Assembly: GCF_009765215.1 (NCBI RefSeq)
Contig: NZ_VLNV01000001.1
Span: forward strand, 1,231,547 to 1,295,546
Direction: 5' to 3'
Origin: Lysobacter prati
GTDB taxonomy: Bacteria; Pseudomonadota; Gammaproteobacteria; Xanthomonadales; Xanthomonadaceae
DNA length: 64,000 nt
Within the stretch, counting starts at the first letter, position 1. Every line of letters begins with the position of its first letter. The notes under the pieces are model-generated. The model was given only the letters and a program-made list of their open reading frames with translations, was not told where the DNA came from and did no database searches. A program made the position numbers and the translations under genes. Positions 1 to 8,185 of the stretch are shown one piece after another.

Positions 1-271
1 CGCCGGGGTTGGCGCGCTTGAAGACGAGCGAGAACGGCACCGTTCCCGGCGTGTCGCGCCATGAGATCGCGGTACCCGCCGTCACCGTGCAGGTGTCGGG
101 GCTGGCCTTGGGCATGCCGTCCGCGCCGTAGGTGATGTTGATGAATACCGGCGCCGTACCGCTCTGCGTCCCGCACAACACCGGCTCGCCGGCCATGCCG
201 CGATGGCCGCAGGCAGCCACAATCAGGCAAGTGACGGCCGCAGCCGCCACCGAACGGGGTATCGCTTTCAT
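1..271 (-). CDS. Putative lipoprotein, 3' end cut off by the window edge
   Basis: This open frame on the minus strand begins with ATG at 271 and is still open at base 1, so only the first 90 residues are visible. It is preceded by a good ribosome binding site (GAGGAGAGGAAG just upstream of the ATG). The N-terminus is a lipoprotein-type signal: charged start, hydrophobic stretch, then V-A-A-C with the cysteine at residue 21. The mature part reads as a beta-rich secreted domain (PVFINITYGADG..., two cysteines), which I do not recognise. It lies 71 bases downstream of the TPR regulator on the same strand, so the two could be co-transcribed. Function is unknown; the lipoprotein assignment is inferred from the lipobox. 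Confidence 0.6.
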   Translation of the reverse strand, partial: MKAIPRSVAAAAVTCLIVAACGHRGMAGEPVLCGTQSGTAPVFINITYGADGMPKASPDTCTVTAGTAISWRDTPGTVPFSLVFKRANPG

Positions 272-342
272 GCTTCCTCTCCTCGGTTTGTGCCCGCGGG
301 GGACGGGCCTCAAATGGAACGGACGTGGAATCGCTGCCCCGC

Positions 343-2676
343 TCAGGGAGCGCGCGATGCCGTCATGTCCTGCGCCGCCAGTCGCCGCAATACCGGCGTG
401 GCCGCGATGCGCACTTCGGGAATGCCTTCCTTGCGTGCCGTCGCCAGTTGCGTGCGCGCCGCCTCGACGTCGTCGAGCACGGCCATGGTCTGTGCACCCC
501 AGAAGGCGACTTCTCCGCGCTCGGTCGCGATCGACTCGGCCTTGGCCAGCATCGCGCGCGCCCTGGCGTCCTCGCCGAGGTTGGCCAGATACCAGGACGC
601 CTGCGCGAATCCCTGCGCATCGTCGGACTTCAGCTTGAGATAGCGATCGGCCATCTGCGACGCGCGCAGGTAAGGCTCGCGCGCCTGCGCCGCTGTCGCC
701 GTGGACGCCGACAGCGCATCGCCGAGGTTGCCCCACAGGCGGAAGTCACTGCCGTCGAGCTCGGCCGCGTGGCGGTACAGCGCCGCCGCTTCTTCATAGG
801 CACCACTGTCGTACTTCACCGAGCCCAGGTTGCTCAAAGCCGCGTAGTTCGGCTTGATCTCCAGCGAGCGCTCGTACGCGGCGATGGCCTGCTTGGCGTT
901 GCCGTTGGCCTGGTACAGGCCGCCCAGGCTGCTCCACAGATTCTCGTCGTCGGGCGTCAACGACACGGCGGTGCGATACGACTCGATTGCCGCAGGCACG
1001 TCGCCGCTGGTGTACTGGTGGTAGCCGCGCTGCTGGAACACACTCGCATCGCGCGGACGCAACTTGCGGGCGCGTTCGAAATAGTCGAGCGCGAGATCGC
1101 CGCGACCCTGCGCGCTGGCGACGCCGCCCAGACCCAGGTAAGCCTCCGCTCGCAGCGCAGGATCGACCAGCGCATGCGTGTACTGCTCGACGGCGGCCTC
1201 GGACTCACCGCGGGCGCGGTGCAGGTCGCCCATCGCCAGGCTCACTTCGCGCAGCGAGGGATCCATGTCCGACGCGCGCTTGCAGGCCGACTGCGCGCGT
1301 TCGAACGCGGCCGTGTCGCGTGCGTACTCGAAGCGTTCGATCTCGGCGCGGCAGATGCCGGCCTGGGCACGCGCGAACCCCGGATCGATCGCCAGTGCGC
1401 CGCGGAAGTAATTGATGGCGCTGGCCGGGTTGGCTTTGTCTCCGCGTACGCGGATCTCTTGCTGGCCCTTGAGGTAGGCGTCGTAGGCGGCAACGTTTCG
1501 CGTCGGCGTCAAACGCCGTGCCAACGCCTGCCGCGCCGAATCCAGCCCGGTGCCTGGCAGGACGCCCACCAGCGCCTGCACCACTTCGTTGGCAATGTCG
1601 CTTTGCAGGGCGAACACGTCACCGGTCTCGCGATCGTAGCTATGGGCCCACAACGTGAAACCCGTGCGCGTATCGGACAAACGCGCGCTGATCCGCACCC
1701 GCGGCCCTTCGCGGCGGACGCTGGCGTCAAGCAGCGTGGCCACCCCGAGCTGGGCGCCCAGGGCCTTGATGTCGACCTCCTGCTTGCCGCGTCCGGGCGC
1801 GGCGACCACGCGCAGGCCGGGCACTCCGGCCAGTGCGTCGTGCATCTCCACACCCAGGCCCTCGGCGAAGTAGCCGTCGCGGCTGTCGGCGCTGAGGCTG
1901 ACGAACGGCAGCACGGCGATCGAGGCCTCCGCCACCGGCGCCGGGGTGCGGTCGCGCTGGCCGAACCAGTAACCGCCGGCGGCGATGACCAGCAGCGCGG
2001 CCGCTGCCAGCCACCATTTGCGCTGCACCAGGGCCCTGCGCCGGGTTCGGAACGTCGCCGGCATGACCACCGGTGCGGACACGAGTGGCCCTTGATCTTC
2101 GGGCGCCAGGGCGAAGCCTGCCTCGTCTGCCAGTGTGCCGGCGCTGTCAGCGCGGTAGCTGGCGCCTTCGCCGGCCTCCTCGGACGCAGCAGGCGCCTCG
2201 GCCTCGTTGGCGGCCACGTTCATCGACGCCGGCACCGATTGCCTGACGGCGGCGACGCCTTCGAGCGGATCCGACGCGGGCTCGGGCCGGGCGGTCGGTT
2301 CCGGCGACCCGGCTCCTGCGTCGGCGACAGCCTTGAGCTCGCCGATGAACCGGTAACCCAGGGCGTGCTGGGTCTGGATGAATCGGGGTCGCTGCGAGTC
2401 GTCGCCCAGGGCGTGGCGGAGCTGGGCGATGACCCGGGTCAGGACGCCCGGGGTGACATGGCGATGGCCCCAGACCTGGTCCAGCAGTTCGTCGCGACCG
2501 ACCAGCTCGCCGGCCCGGCGAAGCAGCATCAGCAGCACCGCGAAGGCCTTCGGCTCGACCGTCTGGGGTGTTCCGGCGCGCGACAAGGTATGCGCGGTCG
2601 CGTCGACCACGATGTCGTCGAATCGGTAACTTTCGGTGGTTAGCCCGCCCTGGCCTGCCATCCCGTTCGGATTCAT
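343..2676 (-). CDS. Winged-helix (OmpR/CadC-type) transmembrane regulator with TolB-like domain and TPR repeats
   Basis: A 777-residue protein. The ATG at 2676 is chosen over an upstream in-frame TTG (2682) because an AGG-rich site sits about 8 bases before it. Residues about 18-112 form an OmpR/ToxR-type winged helix (FDDIVVDATAHTLSR, WGHRHVTPGVLTRVIAQLRHALGDD, ALGYRFIG). A low-complexity acidic linker follows, then one membrane helix near residues 221-239 (WWLAAAALLVIAAGGYWFG). The segment at about 250-370 (IAVLPFVSLSAD...YFAEGL...LLDASVRREG) matches the TolB-like/adenylate-cyclase-associated domain found in these regulators. The rest is tetratricopeptide repeats. In this family the DNA-binding domain is cytoplasmic and the TPR part acts as the periplasmic sensor or scaffold. 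The ligand is not known. It may control the lipoprotein gene downstream. Confidence 0.85.
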   Translation of the reverse strand: MNPNGMAGQGGLTTESYRFDDIVVDATAHTLSRAGTPQTVEPKAFAVLLMLLRRAGELVGRDELLDQVWGHRHVTPGVLTRVIAQLRHALGDDSQRPRFIQTQHALGYRFIGELKAVADAGAGSPEPTARPEPASDPLEGVAAVRQSVPASMNVAANEAEAPAASEEAGEGASYRADSAGTLADEAGFALAPEDQGPLVSAPVVMPATFRTRRRALVQRKWWLAAAALLVIAAGGYWFGQRDRTPAPVAEASIAVLPFVSLSADSRDGYFAEGLGVEMHDALAGVPGLRVVAAPGRGKQEVDIKALGAQLGVATLLDASVRREGPRVRISARLSDTRTGFTLWAHSYDRETGDVFALQSDIANEVVQALVGVLPGTGLDSARQALARRLTPTRNVAAYDAYLKGQQEIRVRGDKANPASAINYFRGALAIDPGFARAQAGICRAEIERFEYARDTAAFERAQSACKRASDMDPSLREVSLAMGDLHRARGESEAAVEQYTHALVDPALRAEAYLGLGGVASAQGRGDLALDYFERARKLRPRDASVFQQRGYHQYTSGDVPAAIESYRTAVSLTPDDENLWSSLGGLYQANGNAKQAIAAYERSLEIKPNYAALSNLGSVKYDSGAYEEAAALYRHAAELDGSDFRLWGNLGDALSASTATAAQAREPYLRASQMADRYLKLKSDDAQGFAQASWYLANLGEDARARAMLAKAESIATERGEVAFWGAQTMAVLDDVEAARTQLATARKEGIPEVRIAATPVLRRLAAQDMTASRAP

Positions 2677-2814
2677 CGGCAAAACCTCATGGCGCCCTCA
2701 TCAACCAGAGCGGACGATGAGGAAAGGCACGCACGGCCATCATGACTCATGTCTGCGGGTGGAGGAACCTGATCCGGCGCCGCAAGAACGGTGCCACCCC
2801 CCACGGAGACCGTC

Positions 2815-3468
2815 ATGAACGCCATCATTTCCAACCCGACCCAGCTGTCCGCTTCCCTGCCGACCATCCTGGACACGCCGTTTGAAGGGTCGGGCCGTCG
2901 CCACAACATCAATGGCTTCGACCTTCGCAGCGCCGATGTCGACCGTTTCAACGGCCTGCTCGCCCGCCTCGGCAGGACCCAGACCCTGGGTACCGACCAG
3001 CTGGCCAGCGCGGCACGCGAATTGTGCGATCGCAGCATCCACGACTTCTCGCCGCCGAGCATCCGCCAGCGCCTGCGCCGGATCGCCGCCGTCGAACAGA
3101 TGGTTGGCGACGCCCGCTGGGAACCGGCCAATGACGCCGTCGACACCGCCCAGCTGATCGTCGACTACGCCCGCAGCCGCGACGACCTGATCCCGGACTG
3201 GCTGCCCAAGGTCGGCCGTCTCGACGACGCCATCGTGGTCGACACCGCGTGGCCGCGCGTGTTCGCCGAGGTCGAGGATTACCTCGATTACGTCCGCCTG
3301 CGCAGCCTGGAAGCGCACCGCCGTGGTTGCGCGGTGGCCGAGTTCGAGTTCAGCCGCAAGGACTGGGAGCAGATGCGCTATGAGGAAGCCGTCTTCGCCG
3401 AGCACGAGCGCCAGATCCGCGAAAGCAGCTACCTGCCCGGTTCAGTGTCCATGTTCCGCGTGCACTGA
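2815..3468 (+). CDS. DUF1232-like hypothetical protein, copy 1
   Basis: A 217-residue protein. The ATG at 2815 is preferred to a GTG/ATG-type start at 2791 because GGAG lies 7-10 bases before it. No signal peptide or clear membrane helix is seen. The recognisable core is at about residues 120-165 (YARSRDDLIPDWLPKVGRLDDAIVVDTAWP), which carries the D-L-I-P-D...G-x-L-D-D pattern of DUF1232 (YkvA-like) proteins. The rest is alpha-helical and rich in Arg and Asp. A second diverged copy lies 272 bases downstream with the same core and the same acidic E-x-V-E-D-Y-x-D-Y segment after it. DUF1232 function is unknown. The gene is divergent from the TPR regulator, so the 138-base gap should hold promoters for both. 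Confidence 0.7.
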   Translation: MNAIISNPTQLSASLPTILDTPFEGSGRRHNINGFDLRSADVDRFNGLLARLGRTQTLGTDQLASAARELCDRSIHDFSPPSIRQRLRRIAAVEQMVGDARWEPANDAVDTAQLIVDYARSRDDLIPDWLPKVGRLDDAIVVDTAWPRVFAEVEDYLDYVRLRSLEAHRRGCAVAEFEFSRKDWEQMRYEEAVFAEHERQIRESSYLPGSVSMFRVH

Positions 3469-3485
3469 ACGGCGGCATCGTCGGA

Positions 3486-3535
3486 GCCAGCTTGCTGGCA
3501 ACCTGCGACGCCGACGTGGTCGCCAGCAAGCTGGC
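3486..3535. repeat. Dispersed palindromic repeat (CAGCTTGCTGG family), paired copy
   Basis: GCCAGCTTGCTGGC at 3486-3499 is followed by its exact reverse complement GCCAGCAAGCTGGC at 3522-3535. Each arm is itself nearly palindromic. Related elements lie at 4383-4411 and 48960-48981. They resemble the short GAGCTTGCTC-type repeats scattered between genes in Xanthomonadaceae and Pseudomonas. It sits just after copy 1 of the DUF1232 gene. Confidence 0.75.
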
Positions 3536-3561
3536 CCCTGCGAAGGCGCCTGGAAAGCACG

Positions 3562-3585
3562 GGAGGCCGCCGAAAGGCGGCCTCC
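3562..3585 (+). terminator. Terminator-like hairpin after DUF1232 copy 1
   Basis: A perfect 10-bp stem, GGAGGCCGCC/GGCGGCCTCC, closes a GAAA tetraloop. There is no proper U-run after it, so it may work as an attenuating or mRNA-stabilising hairpin rather than a textbook intrinsic terminator. Confidence 0.5.
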
Positions 3586-3740
3586 TGCTACGTGCCCTGC
3601 AGCCATCGGTCACAGTCACTGGTCACCGTCACTTTTGACAGCCGCCACTTCACGGGCACGAGCGCATCATTGGGCTCCCGGCTCGCACGCCGCCGGCCCA
3701 ATGCGAGCCCAGACCCACCCGGCCGGAAGCGAGGTGTGTC

Positions 3741-4373
3741 ATGCGTCAGCACCATCCGACACCCACCCCCGAACCCTTGCCGTTCGACCACATGTACAGC
3801 GGCATGCAGGCGCGACGCCACGCCGACGAGATCCCGCTGGCCGAAGCCGCGGTCGCCCGCTTCGACCAGCTTCTGCACGAGATCCATGCCGACGCCCCGC
3901 GCGTCAACGCCGACCGCATGCAGCAACTGGCGGCATGGCTGCTGAAGTTGCCCGCCGACCGCGCACACGACGTCATCGATTCGCGCCTGCAGCGCGTGCA
4001 CGAACTGCGCATGATGCTGGCCGACGAGGATTGGGACAGCGACGCGGCAACGCGCGCGCGGATCGACCAGTTGCTGGCCTACGTCGACCGCGACGATGAC
4101 CTGATCGCCGACCACACGCCGGTGCTCGGCCAGCTCGACGACGTGCTGATGATCGAACTGGCCTGGCCGGCATTCGCAGACGACGTCGAGGACTATCGCG
4201 ACTACTGCGACTACCGCCGCATCGAGCACCCGGCAGGGCCACCGCCGGCCAGGCGCGCGGCCTGGGTGCGCGACCGCCTCGACGAGCTGGCGTTGTGGCA
4301 GCACATGCTGTGGGTTCGTGAGCAGCACTACGCCCCTTGGAACCTGCCGGCGCAGTTGTTCCGCGTCAGTTGA
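3741..4373 (+). CDS. DUF1232-like hypothetical protein, copy 2
   Basis: A 210-residue protein starting at the ATG at 3741 behind a GAGG site. It is paralogous to the gene just upstream. Both share the layout of an N-terminal helical region, a core (here DDDLIADHTPVLGQLDDVLMIELAWP at about residues 118-143) and an acidic tail (DDVEDYRDYCDYRR). In this copy the usual IPD of DUF1232 is IAD, so the family signature is partly lost. There is no signal peptide. Function is unknown. The two genes look like an old tandem duplication that has diverged strongly in the N- and C-terminal thirds. Confidence 0.65.
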   Translation: MRQHHPTPTPEPLPFDHMYSGMQARRHADEIPLAEAAVARFDQLLHEIHADAPRVNADRMQQLAAWLLKLPADRAHDVIDSRLQRVHELRMMLADEDWDSDAATRARIDQLLAYVDRDDDLIADHTPVLGQLDDVLMIELAWPAFADDVEDYRDYCDYRRIEHPAGPPPARRAAWVRDRLDELALWQHMLWVREQHYAPWNLPAQLFRVS

Positions 4374-4382
4374 CCGGCGCCG

Positions 4383-4411
4383 TGGCAGGGCGAGCTTGCT
4401 TGCTCCTGCCA
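4383..4411 (+). terminator. Hairpin between DUF1232 copy 2 and dnaE
   Basis: TGGCAGG/CCTGCCA forms a 7-bp stem around GAGCTTGCTTGCTC. This is both a plausible stop signal for the upstream gene and a variant of the GAGCTTGCTC repeat family. No U-run follows. Confidence 0.4.
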
Positions 4412-4526
4412 TGGGCGGAAGGGGCGACGGGAGGCTGTCAAGGCTTGTACGCGCCGGCCGGACTGATAGGCTGGCCTGTGCCGCGCCGGTCGTGGTTCGA
4501 CCGAGTCGCCCGACGTCCAGGACAGC

Positions 4527-7500
4527 ATGACAGCACCCCGTTTCGTTCATCTCCACCTGCACAGCGAGTACTCCCTCGCCGACTCGACGATCCGCATCGG
4601 CGAGATGGTCAAACGCTGTGTGGCGCTGTCGCAGCCGGCGGTGGCGCTGACCGACCTCGACAACCTGTTTGCCACGGTCAAGTTCTACAAGGCGGCCGAA
4701 GGCGCCGGCATCAAGCCGATCATCGGTGCCGACGTCGGCCTGGCCGACGGCAACGAAACCGCCTCGCACATGACCCTGCTGTGCCGGGACCGCAACGGCT
4801 ACCTGACGCTGTCGCGCCTGCTCAGCCGCGCCTGGATGGAAGGCCACCGCACCGACGGCGTCGCCCTGCGCCCGGAATGGCTGCGCGAGGACAACGCCGG
4901 CCTGTTCGCCCTGGTCGGACGCAACAGCCTGGCCGGACGCATGGCCGTCGGCGGCCGCCACGAACTGGCCGAGGCCTGGCTGGCCGACTGGCGTGGTTCC
5001 TTCGGCGAGCGCCTGCACCTGGAGCTGACCCGCACCGGTCGCGACGGCGAGGACGCATTCAATTCGTTCGCCCTGCATGCCGCCTCCACGCGCGGCATTC
5101 CGGTCATCGCCAGCAACGACGTGCGCTTCCTCGACCGCGACGGTTTCGACGCGCACGAAGCACGCGTGTGCATCGCATCCGGTCGCGTCCTCGACGATCC
5201 CAAGCGGCCCAAGGACTACACCGAAGAGCAGTACCTGAAGTCGTCGCAGGAGATGGCGGCGTTGTTCGCCGACATCCCCGACGCGATCGACAATGCCGTC
5301 TCGCTGGCCACGCGCTGCAACGTCGAGATGAAGCTCGGCGAGTACGCGCTGCCGGCGTTCCCCGTGCCGAGCGAGCACACCATCGAATCGTGGCTGCGCA
5401 ACAGCGCGCGCGAGGGGCTGGTCAAGCGCCTGGAGAAGGCACCGCTGGCGCCGGGCAAGACGCGCGAGGAGTACGACGAGCGCCTGGATATCGAGCTCGG
5501 CGTCATCATCAAGATGGGGTTCCCGGGCTACTTCCTGATCGTGGCCGACTTCATCAACTGGGCCAAGGACCACGACATCCCGGTCGGCCCGGGCCGCGGT
5601 TCCGGTGCCGGTTCGCTGGTCGCGTGGGCGCTGGGCATCACCGATCTCGATCCCCTGCCCTACGACCTGCTGTTCGAGCGATTCCTCAATCCGGAACGCG
5701 TGTCGATGCCCGACTTCGACATCGACTTCTGCATGGACCGTCGCGACGAGGTCATCGACTACGTCGCGCGCAAGTACGGCCGCGACCGCGTCAGCCAGAT
5801 CATCACCTACGGCACCATGGCGGCCAAGGCCGTGGTGCGCGACAGCGGGCGCGTGCTCGGCCATCCGTACGGCTTCGTCGACGGCATCGCCAAACTGATC
5901 CCGAACACGCTCGGCATCTCGCTTGACGATGCGCTGGGCGAATCGGAAGCGGCCAAGTCGGACAACAACCTCGCCTCGCCCGAGCTGATCCAGCGCTACC
6001 ACGCCGAAGAGGACGTGCGCGACCTGCTCGACCTGGCGCGCAGCCTCGAGGACCTCACCCGCAACGCCGGCAAGCACGCCGGCGGCGTGGTGATCGCGCC
6101 GAGCCCGCTGAGCGACTTCTGCCCGCTGTTCGCCGAACACGACGGCGAAGGCCGCGGCAAGAGTCCGGTCACGCAGTTCGACAAGGACGACGTCGAAGCG
6201 GTCGGCCTGGTCAAGTTCGACTTCCTCGGCCTGCGCACGCTGACGATCATCGACTGGGCGGTAAAGGCGATCAACAAGCGCCGCGTCGTCGCCGGCGAGC
6301 CGCCGCTCGACATCGCCTCGCTGCCGCTCGACGACAAGGCCAGCTACGAGCTGTTCGCGCGCGGCGACACGGTCGCGGTGTTCCAGTTCGAATCACGCGG
6401 CATGCGCGAGCTGCTCAAGCGCGCACGCCCCGACACCTTCGAGGACATCATCGCGCTCGCCGCGCTGTTCCGTCCCGGCCCGCTGGGCTCGGGAATGGAC
6501 CGCGAATGGGTCGACCGCAAGCACGGCAACACCGAAGTCTCCTACCCGCACGATTCGCTGGAACCGGTGCTGTCGCCGACCTACGGCGTCATCGTGTACC
6601 AGGAACAGGTGATGCAGATCGCCCAGGTGCTGGCCGGCTACACGCTCGGCGGCGCCGACATGCTGCGTCGCGCGATGGGCAAGAAGAAGCCCGAGGAGAT
6701 GGCCAAGGAGCGCGCCAAGTTCGAGGCCGGCTGCGCCGAGCGTGGCATTGCCGCGCGCCAGGCCAGCCCGATCTTCGACTTGATGGAGAAGTTCGCCGAG
6801 TACGGCTTCAACAAGTCGCACTCGGCCGCCTATGCGCTGGTCGCTTACCAGACCGCCTGGCTGAAGGTGCACTACCCCTCGGAGTTCATGGCTGCGGTGC
6901 TGTCGTCGGACATGGACAACACCGACAAGGTCACCTCCTTCCTCGACGAATGCCGGGTGATGGGGCTGACGGTGTTGCGCCCCGACGTCGACGAATCGGC
7001 GTACATGTTCGAGGCCAAGGACGCGACCACCATCCGCTACGGCATTGGTGCGGTGAAGGGCGTCGGTCGCGGCGCCTGCGAAGCGATCGTGGAAGCGCGC
7101 CGCGCTGGCCCGTTCGCGGACCTGCTCGATTTCGCCAAGCGCGTCGACAGCGGCAAGCTCAACCGCCGCGCACTGGAGGCACTGACCCAGGCCGGCGCGC
7201 TCGACAAGCTCGGCAAGAACCGCGCGAGCCTGATGCTGCAGCTGCCGGAAGTGCTCAAGGCCACCGATCAACTGGCGCGCGAGCGCGAGGCAGGACAGGT
7301 GTCGCTGTTCGGCGGCTTCGACACGGCGGCGCCGGCGCTGCACATCGACCTGCCCGAAACCGACGAGTGGCCGCTGACGCAGATCCTCAACGGCGAACGC
7401 GACACACTAGGCCACTACCTCAGCGGCCATCCGTTCGATCCGTATCGCGATGAAGTCCGCAGCCTGATCGGCAACGACCTGGCCGGGCTGGAGAAGATCT

Positions 7501-8054
7501 GGGAAAACCGCCCGGAACCGGCGCGCGGCAGCTGGCGGCAGGAAGTGGAGACCGTGGTCGCTGGCCAGGTCGTCGGCCTGCGCAAAAAGGGCGACAGCCA
7601 GATGTTCGTGCAGATCGAGGACGGCCGCGGCCGCATCGAATGCGCCTTCTTCAACGAGACCTACAGCGAGTTCGCGCAGTTGCTGGTGCGCGACCGCCTG
7701 CTGGTGATCCAGGGCAACCTGCGCGAGGACACCTTCAGCGGCGGCTTCGCGCTGCGCGCGGTGCGCTGCTGGGATTACGCGCAGGTGTGCACGCGCAACG
7801 CCCAGCGGCTGTCGCTGCGGCTGGACCTGCGCGAAGCGGGCACGTGGCAGCGTGTCGATACGGTACTGGCGGGCAATCGCCCGGGGTCGACGCCGATCCG
7901 CCTGGACCTGCTGGTGCGCAAGGGCAGCGCGGGAATGCTCGATCTCAACGGCGCGCAGTCGGTGCGGATCGATGCGGAGCTGGCGTCGAAGCTGCGGTCG
8001 ACGCCGGGGGTAAAGGCAGTGAAGGTTACGTTGGCGAAGCCCTGGGGGAACTGA
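4527..8054 (+). CDS. dnaE: DNA polymerase III subunit alpha
   Basis: A 1175-residue replicative polymerase (DnaE1 type; normal family length about 1160-1190). It begins with the PHP domain (FVHLHLHSEYSLADS, residues about 6-20, reaching about 205). The polymerase active site is intact: PDFDIDF puts catalytic aspartates at D398 and D400, and KFDFLGL puts the third at D565. These match the E. coli D401/D403/D555 triad. GPGRGSGAGSLV and the FNKSHSAAYALVAYQTAWLK helix-hairpin region are also clear, and an OB-fold (VAGQVVGLRKKGDSQMFVQIEDGRGRIE) lies near residue 1010. It starts at ATG 4527 behind AGGA. In relatives accA follows directly; here an oppositely oriented glycosidase gene lies between them. 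Confidence 0.97.
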   Translation: MTAPRFVHLHLHSEYSLADSTIRIGEMVKRCVALSQPAVALTDLDNLFATVKFYKAAEGAGIKPIIGADVGLADGNETASHMTLLCRDRNGYLTLSRLLSRAWMEGHRTDGVALRPEWLREDNAGLFALVGRNSLAGRMAVGGRHELAEAWLADWRGSFGERLHLELTRTGRDGEDAFNSFALHAASTRGIPVIASNDVRFLDRDGFDAHEARVCIASGRVLDDPKRPKDYTEEQYLKSSQEMAALFADIPDAIDNAVSLATRCNVEMKLGEYALPAFPVPSEHTIESWLRNSAREGLVKRLEKAPLAPGKTREEYDERLDIELGVIIKMGFPGYFLIVADFINWAKDHDIPVGPGRGSGAGSLVAWALGITDLDPLPYDLLFERFLNPERVSMPDFDIDFCMDRRDEVIDYVARKYGRDRVSQIITYGTMAAKAVVRDSGRVLGHPYGFVDGIAKLIPNTLGISLDDALGESEAAKSDNNLASPELIQRYHAEEDVRDLLDLARSLEDLTRNAGKHAGGVVIAPSPLSDFCPLFAEHDGEGRGKSPVTQFDKDDVEAVGLVKFDFLGLRTLTIIDWAVKAINKRRVVAGEPPLDIASLPLDDKASYELFARGDTVAVFQFESRGMRELLKRARPDTFEDIIALAALFRPGPLGSGMDREWVDRKHGNTEVSYPHDSLEPVLSPTYGVIVYQEQVMQIAQVLAGYTLGGADMLRRAMGKKKPEEMAKERAKFEAGCAERGIAARQASPIFDLMEKFAEYGFNKSHSAAYALVAYQTAWLKVHYPSEFMAAVLSSDMDNTDKVTSFLDECRVMGLTVLRPDVDESAYMFEAKDATTIRYGIGAVKGVGRGACEAIVEARRAGPFADLLDFAKRVDSGKLNRRALEALTQAGALDKLGKNRASLMLQLPEVLKATDQLAREREAGQVSLFGGFDTAAPALHIDLPETDEWPLTQILNGERDTLGHYLSGHPFDPYRDEVRSLIGNDLAGLEKIWENRPEPARGSWRQEVETVVAGQVVGLRKKGDSQMFVQIEDGRGRIECAFFNETYSEFAQLLVRDRLLVIQGNLREDTFSGGFALRAVRCWDYAQVCTRNAQRLSLRLDLREAGTWQRVDTVLAGNRPGSTPIRLDLLVRKGSAGMLDLNGAQSVRIDAELASKLRSTPGVKAVKVTLAKPWGN

Positions 8055-8057
8055 CGA

Positions 8058-8176
8058 TCACCGTTCGTCCTGAGCGTAGCGCCGAAGGCGCGAAGTCGAA
8101 GGACCGCCTCAGCCACGACCGCCCGCTTCACCCTTCGACTTCGGCCCTTCGGGCCTACGCTCAGGACGAACGGTGA
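8058..8176. repeat. Inverted pair of GTTCGTCCTGAGCGTAG repeats
   Basis: The left arm (8058-8103) and right arm (8131-8176) are about 46 bases each and near-perfect reverse complements, so the whole can form a long hairpin between the convergent dnaE and GH31 genes. Each arm has its own small inner stem (CGCC-GAA-GGCG on the left, GCCC-GAA-GGGC seen from the other strand on the right). The inner stems differ in sequence but stay paired. It may also serve as a bidirectional terminator. Other members lie at 18631-18744, 44123-44166 and 47976-48017. Confidence 0.85.
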
Positions 8177-8185
8177 TGGCTTGGC

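Noticed and set aside
3588-6140. An 850-residue open frame on the minus strand across dnaE
   Set aside because: It is a GC-rich shadow of the true dnaE frame, has a Val/Gln/Arg-heavy composition with no domain, and crosses the intergenic gap.
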